A stretch of 64,000 nt of DNA from Opisthorchis felineus (taxonomy: Eukaryota > Platyhelminthes > Trematoda > Opisthorchiida > Opisthorchiidae): the NCBI GenBank assembly GCA_004794785.1, contig SJOL01007384.1, forward strand, positions 243,898 through 307,897, in the 5' to 3' direction. Below are positions 12,681 through 27,600 of this stretch, piece after piece (the first letter of the stretch is position 1; each line of letters opens with the position of its first letter). The translations under genes were made by a program, and so were the position numbers. Under the pieces are notes generated by a model. The model was not told the DNA's origin, made no database searches, and saw only the letters and a list, made by a program, of their open reading frames with translations.

Positions 12681-15600
12681 CTGAAAATAGAGACCACAGG
12701 GAGATGAGGAGGGAAAAGGAAAGGCAAATGTAAGTGTCACTATGAATGGAAACAAAACGAACCTGTGAGAGTCCAGATAAACCGAGATTGCGCGACTGGC
12801 TGTTGTACACGCCAACCATGGACCCAAATCCGCCAGCTCCCTGTGTTCCAGTCAGTTCGGACAGGCCAGGTTGTGAAAGCAGACCGGTGCTCATACTGGT
12901 CATCGTACTGGAGCCGGGGCCAGCTAAACCGTCTAAACCTTGCTGTGGTTGTCGGGACTTTGTTGATCCGGCCAGAGCGTTGTGATTACCAGCTTGTCCC
13001 CCACGGCGAGTCCCACTGCCCATGTAACGAGGAGCGGAAACGCCACCGGCTGTTGCCTGGTTAGCTGGGAGAGGACCGCCAGGAGCACGGGTGCTTCCGC
13101 CCAGCTGACTAAGCGATGGACCGAAATTCAGTCCGGGTCCGTTGGGCCTGGCAAACGCATTCATTCCCATTGCAGCCGCAAATTTAGAGGTATCTGTTTG
13201 TGTATTAGCTGATGACCCGTAAAGGTTGCCCATTCCGAGATCTGAAGCACGGTGCAACTGACCAGTCTGCATGAGCATACTCATTGGCATTGGAAGACCT
13301 GGTGAGAGAAAGTTTCGGAACTACAGTCAAGTCAGGAGAAAATTACGGATCAGGGGACACCATAAACATATGATTGATAACTAAAACTATCAAACCGAAA
13401 CAAGACGTACTGGAATTTGCGTTTGCAGCTGCGAATTGTCTGTTAGGTCCAATATACCCGATCTGATCGAACAGCTGATGCAGGCTGTGAGACCCAGGGT
13501 TTCCTTGAGAAGGATGATAATTCGGATGATGCTGTGCGGCAGCCGCGGCTGCCAGCGCGTATGCTGCAGCATGGCTCGCGCCCGGTTGGCTGACACCACC
13601 CGAAGGACCTGGCCCACCAAGCCCTGCAGTATTGCCACTGGTTCCGCCCCCAAAATAAGCGGCCGCAGCCGCCGCCATTGCAGCCAAAAGAGCATTTGGA
13701 TCATTTGGATTCGGATAAGAGGATTGTGTTGCATTTCCACCGGCCTGTGAAAAGAAACCGCCTGGGCCAAGACGTTGTTGGTTCATCTGATTTACGTTGA
13801 GCAGGGCCGTGTTTGCCGCCAGTTGGGAAAGAAAATGCCCGCCTGGTTTGAATGTATACGGCACCTTTGGTTTCGGAAACTGAAGCATGTATTCAGCTAG
13901 GTTGTTCAGTGGGCCTTCGACTAAAAGATGCTGCTCTCGGTAGAAGTGAAGCAGTTGGTTCCAAAGTGGTTGCTATGGTGCGTGGGAAAAGATATTTCGT
14001 TAATGAATTTTCAGTGTTCATCTGTTCTATTGTTGCTCACGATTCCGAGAAATGGAAAATAAGGTCCATCACAGCGGAAAGAACCGGGAATAAAGAACGA
14101 GTCGCAGCGGACCAATAAGATGAAAAACATCAAAAAAAGATTGGTTCTCTACCACAGGTACTTCGTCCGATTCCTGCTTATCCCAATTCGGTGGGCGTCA
14201 ATTGTCCATTTCACACCTGCTTGATCGGTCCAAGCAAGACGAAACACAATGTACATTGTTTTCTAAAGTAACAGACTTGAAGTTCAAAACTCCAAATTAA
14301 ATGTTTCGGAAAGAACAATGAGTTTGAACAATCATCACGATGGACAGTATTATATCAGCGTTTAACACTGACTGACACTTCGCTGCCTTACAACCATGAT
14401 TTATTTGAGAGCTCAAGTGTAAAGAAAACAATAAAAATGGACGGAATGAAGAAGGGGCTTAGTGCTAGCCTACCACAATCATTCCAAAGTGCCTACACCC
14501 CAAGACATTCATTCAGGCAATCTGGATAGAAACTGACAACAAAAACGCCGTGTGCTGAGTGGAAGCGACCGAGAGGCCTCCAGTAGGACCTGGCAACGAC
14601 GTATGAAAGCACTAACCGAGTAACGCAGTTCGGCTGACAGCTGCCGCCTCCCGGGACGGGAGAGCCGGTCTTAAACCCATCGGTGCTTAATGACACATCA
14701 TCATCATCATTCACAGCACAATATTGTCCAAACACTGATGCCTCACTGCCATCTAAGCATAATTCATTTGAAAGCCCTATTGCGAAGAAAAGAAGTGGAT
14801 GCGGAACGGACCTTGTGCTAGCCTATCCCAATCATTCAGACACTAGCTAGAAGCAGACAACAAGGCCATTGATAACGATTACCAACCATATCTTGAAGCA
14901 TCGCAATGATAATCACGCCATCCCCACCCTGGAAGGCGAGTCCCATCAACAGCACCCAGAGTTTCCGTAATCACTTTCACATCCCTCCGCCAGGTCAAGG
15001 GTTGACGAATTCTCTGCTTCCGCCAACCTGAATTTGGAACGGAAAGTAGCACTATCTACGGCAAACGATGGTTCGCCAATTGGCAATACATAGCCTAGCC
15101 AACGCAGCTTCCGGTGATCGACACACTTCAATGGAAGTACTCATTGCACAACCGAAAAATCGCTTTCTAATTGTTTCGTTACGGATTTGCCGACACTAAC
15201 CCACACGAGCTATGGTCCTAAGACAACGATTATCGAACACCTGAAGACGTTTCAGTCACGCTGCTCGAACAGGCCAAGTCTCACACCCATACAAAACAGC
15301 TAGTACTGAAGCTTGATACACAAGTCCCTTGATGTCATAGGTGTCTCAAGGTAGCAAACGCGACCCGAGCCTTCCAGATTCGTGCATTGACCCCATTTGT
15401 CACACTACAATCAGAACTTATACAACTTCCAAGATACGTAAAACGCTTTGAGTGCCTCTTCCTGGATTGCAGGTGGCGTGTCCAATGACCGCATGTCCAC
15501 GAGCATGACCTTACACTTTGTGGGTACAAACTGCATACCAATGGAAGGGATGACTTAGGTCAGCTCATCCAAAAACACCTGCGCCTTATTCCCCTCTTCG

Positions 15601-18600
15601 AAGACGGAAACGATGTCGTCTGCATATTCCAGATCGACAAGGTTTTCGTCACAGGCTATTTGAACACCGGGGCTTCGGAGACCTTCCAGCTTTCATCTCA
15701 TTATTTTGTTGATCACGAAATCAAATAGGGATGGACGGAGTGGGCAACTCTGACGGACACCGCTTTGTGTACGGAAACTTTTAGAGAATCCCCTGTATAC
15801 CCTCACACGTCCAGAAGTGAGAATACAAAGAACTTATTATGTTCACAAAGTTCCCGAGCAATCCTTGATGGGCAAGCGTGTTAAGGAGGGCAGACCGGCC
15901 AACCGAGTTGAATGCGCCTTGGAAATCCAGGAATACCAAAATTGTGGGTCGTTTATACGTATGACGTCGTTCTAGCATCTGACGGACTGTGGGGATTTGG
16001 CCAACACAACCGCTACAAGGCAGGAATCCCATTGGCAATGTTTTGGAATATAGGTAGCTCGGGTGCGCTGCTTGCTTCGCCAAGCTCGGCGAACAGACCA
16101 ACAACCAAGGAATCCCATTTGCTGCTCTCGAGTCAGTGTTTCACGAGCCACCGTAAGGCGACGAAGCACAAGTGACGCCAACAGCCTGATTACGAGCGGG
16201 GTCAAGCTGATTCCCTTCACTACGAGACCACTTATTGAAAATGAGCACTACCAACGATTCCCCCAGTTGTCTGGGACAGTCTCCTCCTCCCAAATACACG
16301 CAAACAGATCAGAAAAGTGCTGACTGAGGATGTTACCCCGATCTTTTAATAATGCGGGTGAGGTAACCCGGATGAGAAGTTCGGGGGCGCTTGAGAGAAC
16401 ATGTGCTATTATAAACCTTCTAGGTCGTAGGGGGTTACACGTCCACCGTGCAGGGTTCTACGTCAGCTGTAGGCTACAGATGAGTGGCAGCTGCTGGCCA
16501 CGATAATTGTCCTTCGAAGTATTCGGTCCACCGGTCGAGGCTTCATTCTGATCCTTGATGGTTTCGCTTCCAGGGGGTTCCCGGGGGCCGGTCGACGGAC
16601 CAACTGAAATAAGCACCGGACATTACCAACATTCTACGCCTCTCCTATCTATTTAGGTTCCCGAGTTTACCAGACCTCACGGTCGGCGCGCACGCTCACT
16701 TTCACTTGATGTCTCATAATTCGTCGGGTCAAATTATGTTCGGGACTGGCGAGAATGTCTCCGGGATTTAAGCAGTACCACTGTTCGGTCTGATATCCAA
16801 TGCTTGAGTGAACCTGGTAGCGCCGCGCCACAGGCAAAACTCCCAGCAGTGTGAAGAGGTAGCGATCTGGACCCGGAATGAATTCACACCCTATGGCGGA
16901 GCTGTTCGAAGAGAATTTAGAAGACGATTCTGGAAAATTCGTCCAACATCCGGATATGCCAGTCTCAGTTGTCATGCGATTTGTCCGCACCTTATGCGGC
17001 CCTAAAAACAAAGGGAGAAGCGGCTCCGGACGAGCACGTGGTCGGAATCCACAAATGTGTCCGAAAACGAGCGGCAGTCAGTTGTCGATCCGCGCCATCG
17101 GTAACTGAAAGGAACACGGAGGGTAACTGAACGAAAGGAATATCAGGTGTCTTCCAGCCAATGAGCCGCCCCTGTCAAGATAGGCCAACCAGTGGTCAGA
17201 CGGAAATGAAGTCAACGTTGCTCCAAGATTGGCGTCATAACAAATGTTCAACGCTACATGAGAGTAACAAGTTGCCTTTCAGTGACATAAGTAACCTAAC
17301 GTGGTTCTATGCACCTACAGAAATACGTGGAAGCCTTCCGAGAAAAACCACAGGACGGATCTGCTGGTAAGGCGTAGAGTTCCAAAACAGCAGAGGAGTG
17401 TGGGTAGATGATAAAGCCGGAACAGCGTTTCAGCATGCACGGTAGGATCACTGATCAGTAGTATGCCACGTGGTCGACACAGCAGCCATGATGATGCTTG
17501 GAATAAAACTAGCAACTAACTCAATTCAACAGAAACATAGACGCTGTAGAAAACAAGGCCAATACACTCACCTTACAGAGCGCCTTCGGGTTGCCGACCA
17601 CAATCAGGCCATAGCGAGCCCGTGTTAGCGCAACGTTTAGGCGCCGAGGATCATTCAAAAATCCGATGCCCTGGTTCTCGTTTGCGCGTACACAAGATAA
17701 TATTATGTAGTCCTTCTCGCGACCCTGAAAAGCGTCCACACTGGCTATTTCAATTTCTTGGTACAATTTAGAGTTTAGCGAACCGGAATAGTGAAGGTAG
17801 TGGGCTAAGTAAGCTCGTTGGCCCTCGTACGGTGTGATGACGCCAATCGTGTTCGGATGGACTCCGATTTTAAGCATTCTGAAAGGGATGTATAAGGATG
17901 AGTTCGAGAGTGCAGACCACTGCGGCAAATGTGGTACTGTTGAGGAGAACAAGTATCACACTATTTCCTCATATGGACCTCAAAAGAATATGGCGATTCG
18001 GTGGAAGGTACTGACTTTTATAATACTCCCACAGAATATATCTGGAGAATGTTACCTACATCATAAGAATACACTCACCGCAACAAATTAATTGCAGCTA
18101 GGTATGATTTATAGGCAACTTAAGCTCCTACGAAGGAAAAACAATATCACTCCGTTATTCAACAAGTTCATATGGGAATCTTATTACTCTTTCCAGCACA
18201 CAAGATTTCCATTACCTATGACGGAGCACTTCCTATCTAAAACTGCTCACATTAACCGCATGCTTCTCGTTTTCTAGCCTCCGGGCGCAAATCAGGTGAA
18301 CGGTAAACGGATGCTCAAGTAGAACGATTTGACTTGGCTATAATCCGATAGGTGAGCCCAAACGACCCGGGTGACATGGTTGTTAGTTCTACTAAGCCAT
18401 CCCAGAGAATCAGAGGTACCAAAATGGAGGGGTAGCAAAAATGGAAAACACATACTTTGTCACAATTTTCTCCACCGTAGCAGCCTCCGTGCGATTCAGA
18501 TAGGAAACACCATTGCCAGATATTTCCTCCTGACCCGAAGTGCAATAGAAAAACATGGGGCGATCCGGGTTTGGCCAAGGAAAATCAATTTGCTTGCATC

Positions 18601-21600
18601 GATCTTCTGCGGTAACCCCATTCTGTAAACTTCCTTCATAGAATACGTTGCTTGGGAAAGCTGAGAGTGCCGGATGCATTCGATACTGGACCTGCATATG
18701 AGGATGCGAAAGGGACAAGGCATGTTTGTCAACAATATAGTAATTTCTCGGAAAAAAGGATACCAAAACAGAGGCTTCTTGATCTTCTTACGAAAGGATC
18801 CCTCGAAAGGTCACTGAATTTCCTTCAAGGCAGTCGCGTGAAATAGCTGCGCAACCCATCACTGGTATGGCTTCCATCCATACCAGGGACACCATTACCA
18901 AACATATCTGTAAGAATACGCCGAAATACTGGTAGCCCGAGTTGGATGTTGATTAGATGGCTGTTAGTCCGTTCATCAGGCCTGACAATTAGCTTGCAAA
19001 CGCTTCGTAGGCAAACAAAGAGACATCATCAGTGGGCGGCTGGTAACAAAAGGTTTGCAAGCTGACTGCCAAGCTCAACGAACAGATCAATAGCTATAGG
19101 ATGAACAACCAAAACACTTGTAGCATTCCGGACACTATCGCTAACTGCCTAAATGGCACTATAATGTGTAATACGGTGCCGCAGAATAAAAGAGAAGGAA
19201 GAGAACTGAGAAAATAGAACCCTTATAGGGACAAACCTCACTCGAGATGCACGTTTATCAATGGGATGTACATACATGAACTGCTCAGTGGGAAGTCGGA
19301 ATACTTTCCGAGAATTCTCCGACCGATGAACCGGATATTCGAGACATGAGGATGAACCACATGGTTTGCAGTCTTTGACCACCAGATCAACTCATTCAAT
19401 TAATGATACGGGACCCACTGAAGAAGCCAGCACTTCCCAGGAAAATCGATGAGGACTGCAGACGGTAACGATTGAAAAGGTAATAACGATACAGGTCCGT
19501 CCGGCAATCTCATAGGGTGGATAGGACAACTGGTGGTTAGGATAACTGGCAGCAAGCGGTTCTGAGCCACACCGGTGAGTTTTGCAAGGCAAACGTCCCC
19601 TCGGTAGCCAAACCACGAAGGCAGGTAACCAGAATTTTACAAGCGCTATCATTCATCAGCAACATTCTGTGGTTCCTGCCAGTCTGCTCATAGTCAGGCG
19701 AATAAAACACGTCGGGATATATGTATACCTTGTGAAACAGCCATCCCCTGGGACAAAGCCTGGGATAAAGCCTTATAAAAGAAAGCAAAAATGACACAGG
19801 GAAGAGAACCTAGGGCTGGCCTACCACAAGCATGTGAGGCACCCACACCTGCAACACCAGTCAGATAGAAACTGACATCATGAACTCATGGGTGAATAAA
19901 GTACGAATGAATGATGGGTGATGACCTGGAAAAACTCTAAGATGTGCTACTAAGGCTAATTCAGTACGCAGCACTAGCAGGATTGGAAATCAATACGTTC
20001 AAGACCCCGGCCTGCATGGACATGCCTGTAAAACCTCTCAACAAAATAGGCTAAATAAGCCAGCAAGTTGCCGATTTCAAATACCTTGGTCTTACCATCG
20101 TACCCAACGGATAGGTTGATTAAATTCAAAGATGTATATAAAATAGCCTACAAGGCTTCGTGTTACTAACCTCGTGTTGTTGAAGTGAGGCTAGCGAGAA
20201 ACGGTTGGTGAGATAAATGTCCATCAATAATGTCTGGACTACCAACTCCTTGTCCGAGTAATGAAAAAACAATCGTTCGCTGTAACAAACTTTAAATGCC
20301 TAGCTTCCATGCTACCCGGGAAAAGCACGACGGCTAGGATGCCGCCAGGCTGTTCAAGCCCGAAGATGAGCAGTCGAGATACCGGCGTTAGATTCAAACA
20401 GCGGACCTTCCAGTCAATTAGTTCGTACCTTAACCACTGAGCTATCTCGAGTAATAGCGTCATTGTAAGACATAGCGGAAGTAAGGTGGTTCCAAGTTTG
20501 TGTAAGAATGGTATCTTTTGAATGCCCGAACCGCAGAAAGGGTCTGTCTTCGGAGAATCCTTCCGAAGCTTTCAGTCCAAGTTGATCTAAGCCGGAACGC
20601 GGAGTTCACACCTCACTAGGATCGTTCAGCTGTAGCACCCTGTCGGTGCCTAGCTGCCATGCCACTAGAAGGAAGCACAGAGCTGGGATACTGCTAGGTT
20701 GTCCAAGCCTAGACAGGGGAAGTCGAGAGGCAGAGGTCGGGTTCGAACCACGGACCTTCCGGTCAGTAGATTCGCGCTCTAACCACTTGAGCCATCTCGC
20801 CCCACCTCACTGGGAGTCACTCACTCAGGATATCCAGTAAACTGTCTTCTCAACGGTTATCAGTGAGCATCGAGTAGCCAACAATCCAGCGTTCGAGAAC
20901 GTATGGTCAGGAAACATACCATCCAAATTACCGGGATGCTCAAGAAACGTCGCTGTTGTTTGTGGTTATGTATCGTTTGCAAGTTGATAATTCACAGGTG
21001 ACCAGTCCGTAAAAAGTAATTCGTCTACTATCCACGATTTGGAGATGCACTGTATCTTAACCCCCCCCCCCACTTCACCCGGGTACTACGTGCACAAGTA
21101 CGCTGTAGAAGTCATCGACGGAAGCGGTCGCACCGATTGATGGGAAGTAGGACGATCGTCCGTTAAATTCACCCATTAACGAAGCAATGTAAGGACTTCA
21201 GACCCTTCAAATGAATCGAACTTCTTCGGGTTACCTGATCGCTCACCAGACAATCTGGATGTATAATGGCATGGCCTAATCATTATGCCTCAGACTGAAA
21301 GGCTAGGATAGAACAATGGCAGAACTCCATAATGGTAGCAGACCAAGTTCGCTTCTCATGCGTAGAAGTACACCACCCAAACTAGCAAGCACCTACGTCC
21401 ATCATTGGGGAAGCGGAAACACATGGTCACATGCTGAGCACAGTATCAAAGGATTCAAGACCCCTATTGATAAAAATGTCTGTGTAGGCCCATAGAATGC
21501 CAGATGATCAACAGTATTAGCTAAGGTAACAGCATGTCTGCAACCAGAGAAATCTGGTTTTATGGTACGCGCTCGAACGAGCAAATACTGGAGGCGCGTG

Positions 21601-24600
21601 CCTGGACATGATCCAGAAGAAACAAAAAACAAAAACAATCCAAGAAAAACGTGTGGAGCAATCACACAAGTTTTATAAGTCGGGGAAAGGAAGCAGATCG
21701 CACATTAACGTCACCAATGAGATGTCGCGTTACTCTGAAGTAACCTAAAAACGAATGTCCAGCCCCTCAGATGCGATAAACCAGGTAGTTTTAGCATGCA
21801 CTGGCGCGGAACCGGTAAAACGTTTGTGTCAAGCGACAGGCGTTTTAAATACGGGTTAGATCGAGAACATGCATCACTGATGATCCCTATTAAGGGCGAC
21901 ACTCGAGTTTAGTGTTCCTACCTTTGGTGTGTACTAGCTGTAAGTGCACTAGAACGGGAGGACTTTTCGACGAGTGACAGACACAAAGATATGGCGAGAA
22001 AATTGTTTTTTTTTCCCCTAAGGGCTAGAATCGCAAAAAAACAGTAATATTAAATGAAGACCCTATGTTGTTCGTAGGTTATGTTGGCAGCTGTATAAGG
22101 CTGGGTGATACATCGCTATTGTGAGGAACAGTGAATTATGAGCAGACTGAAGGCAGGGGATTGTACATGAGGCAAAAATCAAATTTTATCAACTGCAAAA
22201 AAGGGAGATAACTCGAAATCAATGTCAGTTTATTTTATGAAGTAAGTGAGCATCGGATACGTCGTCGTCGCCACATAGAAAGAATGGTGCAGTGGGAAGG
22301 GGAAAACAAATATCCAATTACCTGTAGTCTCATTGGCCGGATACCAAGCAGCACAAATCTTTCAAACAGGCTTTGCGTAAGACCGGCATTCGCGGCCTTC
22401 TTGCACGTAATGACCGGCCCGAGTTGACAATGGTCCCCAACAAGCACGACCTGACGACAACCAACCATTAATGGGATCAAACATTCCGGTTCAGTGGCTT
22501 GGGTCGATTCGTCAATGAGCACTGAGTGAAAACTAAGCCGCTCCAGACGCTGGTCTCCGGCCGTCACACAGGTGCAGCACACGACGTCTGCGGCAACAAG
22601 AAGCTCACCTATGGGAAGGAGATTCGGCACGATACAGATGAACGGGGAGAAGTAGGCTTAACAACAGAATTGTTGAGTGACAGCGCACTCCAGCGGTATA
22701 AGCCGAGGGGACATGGTAGGTTGTAAATACAACAGTATTTCGCTTAACGTGCTGGCTTCAGCGGTGTGAACAAGACCTGTTTGGAGTTCCACAGAGTTAG
22801 AGCCTAATCGATGTGGGTCCTACATTCAACCAACCAATCGTTTGTTATCACTTAGCAGTAATGACAATGACCACTCCAAGCGTAGTGCGTGCGCATCCAT
22901 GATGTTTCAAACATGCAACACACGTACGCTGATAGACTACAAATCCGTTCAAACTATATAACAAAAGTCGTACCTTTAGTACCTTTCAGGTATAAGGGAT
23001 AAGATAGTGACAGGGTGTCTATGTCAAGAAAAGTACAACCGAAAGGCAGCGATGGGCCCCTCGATTAGTGTATCGCGTAACAAGCACTGAGGTACCTAAT
23101 GTTTTTCGAGCATGACCTACCGCTTCTCTGGTGTTTTTACCATCATCATCACATCATCATTGTCAGCTGTAAGAACCGCGTACTTGTCGTACAGTGGTTG
23201 TTTTTACCATAGTCCAGTTTGATCTTATCACGCCGAGCTGAATCAACTGATTTTCGTTCAGCTCGGTAAAGCAAACATGGGACGGGCTATTACTGTGGGG
23301 CTAGCAGGGAGCACAGTACCTATGGTGAGACTGGCGCTCTACAGGCCACTATTGATACGGATTCAAGAAACCAGTATCCAACCATTTAACAGAGCTCTTT
23401 CACTTAAGGTGAACTCAGGCCTCGATTATCCAGTTAGCAACACTCAGGGGTTTTGGTGGATACTGTAGTTTAAAACCACTAAGTGGTATCCGGGACCAGT
23501 GGCAGCATATACTGATCAGAGTCCAGAAATCCCATTGAGTTAGCCTATTAATCAGAAGGCTGAGAATTCAGATCACAATATCAAGATCTTGATTGAATGC
23601 AGCTCTACAACCCGCACACAAGCTGGCTACAATTCGAGAGGTGACCAAAAGAGATGCTCTTACGAAAGAACATGTACAACTGATTATGCGTGGCCGGCCC
23701 AGTAATAAACGCCACCCCAATAGTAATTTGCGGAATCTCGTTCAAGGTTGACGACCAACTTGCCATCGAAAACTATGTACTGCACACGGTGGGTCGCTGG
23801 GGGTTACCGAAAGAGTTGAGAAATACTGGAAGAAATTCGCACCAAGCAACAGTTGCATTCTAAGCACAAGCAATGACAAACCAAACTAAAGAGAGCGAAG
23901 TGTACTCTATGCAGAATGCGCGATCGGAAACAAGCCAGTGAAACCGTGCTTTCGCGAGAAATGCCAACTCGTTTCTGGCAAGTAGTCGCCCGACGATTTG
24001 TTTTCCCACAGTCAAAACAATAAATGGTGCTAGTTGACTACCAGTGATTATTTCGGGATCGACGAACTCTCAACCGTCAAAACAGCGGCTGTGTTTAATC
24101 GTACGCTTCTGTTTGCATAACACAAGTTGCCTGTGTTGCTGTTTCCTGGTAACCGATCACAGCTCACCAAGAGTTTCACCAATTCAGCACCATACTGACA
24201 TTCCGTATACAACCAAACGATAAAGCAGTCAGTATTAAAGACAATAAAGACTATGAAGGTCTCGAAAGATCCAAGAGAGGAACCTCATCTGATGTTATCG
24301 GAGCAGTGTAACAAGCCGACTGCAGTGATTGGATATAGTCCCGTAAAGAATATCCCGTCACAGAACGCATACAACAATGCCGCTTCGTTGCCGAGTCCTT
24401 TAGATCATGCTGCTATCACCACTCGCCTACGGGAAAGATTGGTGAAAGAAGATTAGACGCTACTGCGACCATTACAACCGCCAGCTGTGTGAACTACAAA
24501 GAGCAGATAAGATGCGAGTTCATGTCCCGGAGATACAAGATAATGAAGAGGTGTAACTTGGAAGTAGGCCATACAATCGAGCGAGAAATAGGACCCACCA

Positions 24601-27600
24601 CAAGGACTGTGGTGATACGGCAAACTCCGAACAAAATACAGCCTACGTGAGTGGAACGACTTTTCGAAGGCGGAAAGATGTGGAGTCACCGGGCAGCACA
24701 GAACCAGGTGAGACGAGTGCTCTACACGCTGACAAAACCGACAGTGATACGAATTTCCGAAACCGCCCTCCAATGAATAGCAGGGCTTTTCAATGAAGGC
24801 GAACTCGGCTTCTGATTATCCTAACAACAACGCTGTCGGTACTGCGATTTAAAACAATCGGTGACTTCGAATGAACGATCGACAACCCCAATGGCCGCAG
24901 AGCCGATCAGACACTGGGCTAACCACCGGTGGACATGTGTGAACATCCAATAAAGCATACAACACTTGTTAGTAGTTTTATAATCTAATCAAATGCCTAA
25001 TCAACCGAGATTTCCCTGGAGTAGAGGAAGTTTTTTTTATCGAGTTCCGGGAACACAACAATCGTCAGCCTCAGTCGTTTAGATGTGACCGAGAGCCTAA
25101 GGTTTGCACACGCTGATGATTCTCAGAAAGGGCAAAATGGCTTTACAGCGCTTCTAAACATTTATTACAGATTGAAATCCAAATTTACTATCCGAATTAT
25201 CAAGTACTGTGCGAACCTGAGGACAGCAATGTTTTGCCGGACGATATTGCCCGAGCACGAAGCAATGGGGCGGTTGGGTGTAAAACTCAACACTTACGTT
25301 CCAGCTCCCGTTTCAACAGGCGATACCTTTTCTCATCTGCTTGGCTTAACTCTCCCGTTTCATCTTTCAGTTGCTGAAGTTTCCGTAGTTCAGAATGTCC
25401 TTTTACATGCTGAGCTTGGACATGCAGCATCAAATGGCTGACGGGTGAGGCCAGCGCTTCCCTTGATCGAGCGCATAACCGGACAACTTTTAGACCGGTA
25501 CGGCTAATCTTTTCGCACAGCTGATCAACAGCCGTATTGCTCGGGGCGACAACAAGCACCTTCTTCTGGTGAATTTTGTTGAGGTGATAGACGATAGATG
25601 CAGAGGTGACAGTTTTCCCCGTACCGGGAGGACCTTGGATCAAACTGAGTGGGCGTTGTAGCACTGTTTTCACAGCGAACACCTGACTGTGATTAAGTTC
25701 CGGCAAATCCGGTGCGGAATATCTTTTCGGCAGGTTGCATTTGAGAACCATATCGTCCATTTCGTGACCCAATAGACGATAGAATATGTAAGGTGGCAAC
25801 AGGTCACACTGCTCCTCAGTTACTTTGGAAATAGCTTGAACCATGCGATCAAACGGGGTGGATTTCCACTTGAACTCAACCATATATGTCACGGGATCAC
25901 TAGGAACCACATCGGTCTGCTTCATCTCTAAGCCAACTTCATCACTGAAATCTGGAAGTGAAAAAAAACGGTCAAAGGAACGCAAGTTGGTGAATGGAGC
26001 ACCCGTAATTAAGTGATTTATGTAAAATAGGGGGGCAAGTGTTGCAGATGAGCCACAAGCAGTCATGGTAAGAAGTTCGGCCCTTTGTAAAATCCAAAAC
26101 TTCTAGCAAGGTCACAGACATATAGCCAGTATCGGACACCTGACATAAGCTTAAACCAAAACTGTACTCACAGCTTACGAAACAGCGAACTGCACCTGAT
26201 AGTGACGAAATAGGTACAATAAACCACGGTCAATCAGCTGTGTTGATCAGCACAGCGAGCGAAACAACATAACTCACTGTCTGGAATTTTTATCACATGA
26301 CCGACTCCGCTCCAATTACTATCTGGGGTGTTGAAGCGGCGTATGATTAGCTCATCCCCATGCATTATACGTAGTTCTGGACCTGTAGATAAATGAAAGC
26401 GAGGTGCACAGAATTAGATACAAAACCAATTAAAAGTCTGATGGGGCTGAGATGTATCGAAGTCTTCGTAAACAAAAAAGATGGGCGTTTCCTAAAGGGG
26501 CTAGAAAGTCAACTGCTACAACTCGCAGTTTGTGAACTCAGCTATAACCGAGTCTGACTGATCGGCTGATCGCTCAGAAAACATCCTTCCAACAAGATGT
26601 CTTAAAGAAGAGGCTAGGCTCATTTTATCACAAGTGTTAGTAAGGAACTCTGTGTACTGCACGCATTTCTGGCAACGTTAAACGTCACATCACATTGCCC
26701 AAACAAAGAACGCGACAAATTTCAATCTCCAACATGGAGATTGCAAGAAACAGTGTTATGAACGACGCCTTGGACTCCTTGGGAGCTTGGACTGTGGCAA
26801 CGGCACAAGGATAATGACCAACTGACTGGCGTCGCTGACTTCAAGCCAAGTCAATGATTGTTTGACGCACCTTGAGGTGTATTATCGGTGGGAAAGAATT
26901 ACAAAGATTAACCGTTAAGGGGAAGGCACAGATGTTCGAAGAATTGTAACCAAAAGGAACAACGTTCGGAAACAGTGAAAAGTAGTCCGGGATCTGCTAC
27001 AGTAGGGGTAATATACAGGAGCTTAGCGATGCTAAACAATGACGTACGTGCACGTGGAAACTTAAACTTAGAAATAATGACGCGAAACAGCTCTGGACCG
27101 AGTAACGAGCCGGGGACACTGACTAGAAACTGCGTGGCCGGTAACAATCAGCAGAACAACTAACCCGCGAGGAAACGGCTGAGTTGACAGGCTTACCAGT
27201 GAAATCAAAAAGGCTGGATACAAAAAATCTTGAAAATTTTACTTCTCACACCTTCTGTTTGCGACATCACATATCTCCTAGCCAGTATGTAATGAAACAC
27301 GGTCGAAAAAAAGCAATTATATCAAACAAGTGAACAACACATGATTCCTGATGGCAAAAAATGTAGGAAAACGGAGTCAGAAGAGTCAATGATCAAGGAA
27401 GGGGACAAGAACGCCACTGAGTTCGGTCTCGTACAATGCGTCAAGGTCCCTAGCCGAAGACAGTCGTTATCCTTTGTGCCTCAGCTGTGAGATCGAAATG
27501 ACACGATTGAGGGAACCTAGCTGTCATCTCCAGCTTTCTCGCTCCACGTATTCAGTTAACCCCCAAACAGCTTTCTCCTAACTTAGTCCCCGCATCACGG

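Larger units (their letters stand above)
22609..25297. other. UPF1 intron 6 (2.7 kb)
   Basis: Holds a short CAT/ATC-rich run (about 23142-23161) and two related stretches (23300-23460 and 24680-24840, listed separately). A minus-strand frame at 24773-24453 includes a C-x2-C...H...C pattern like the C-terminal finger of some LINE reverse transcriptases, but it is too short to assign. The rest is unassigned. Confidence 0.4.

Noticed and set aside
23142..23161. ATC-rich run as another RTE 3' end
   Set aside because: The adjoining sequence lacks the RTE tail words (gttcaacac, caaccatgatttatt), so it is treated as simple sequence.
25952..26066. Extension of UPF1 exon 6 upstream to 26066
   Set aside because: The extra residues do not match the family, and a good acceptor at 25952 joins in frame with exon 5.
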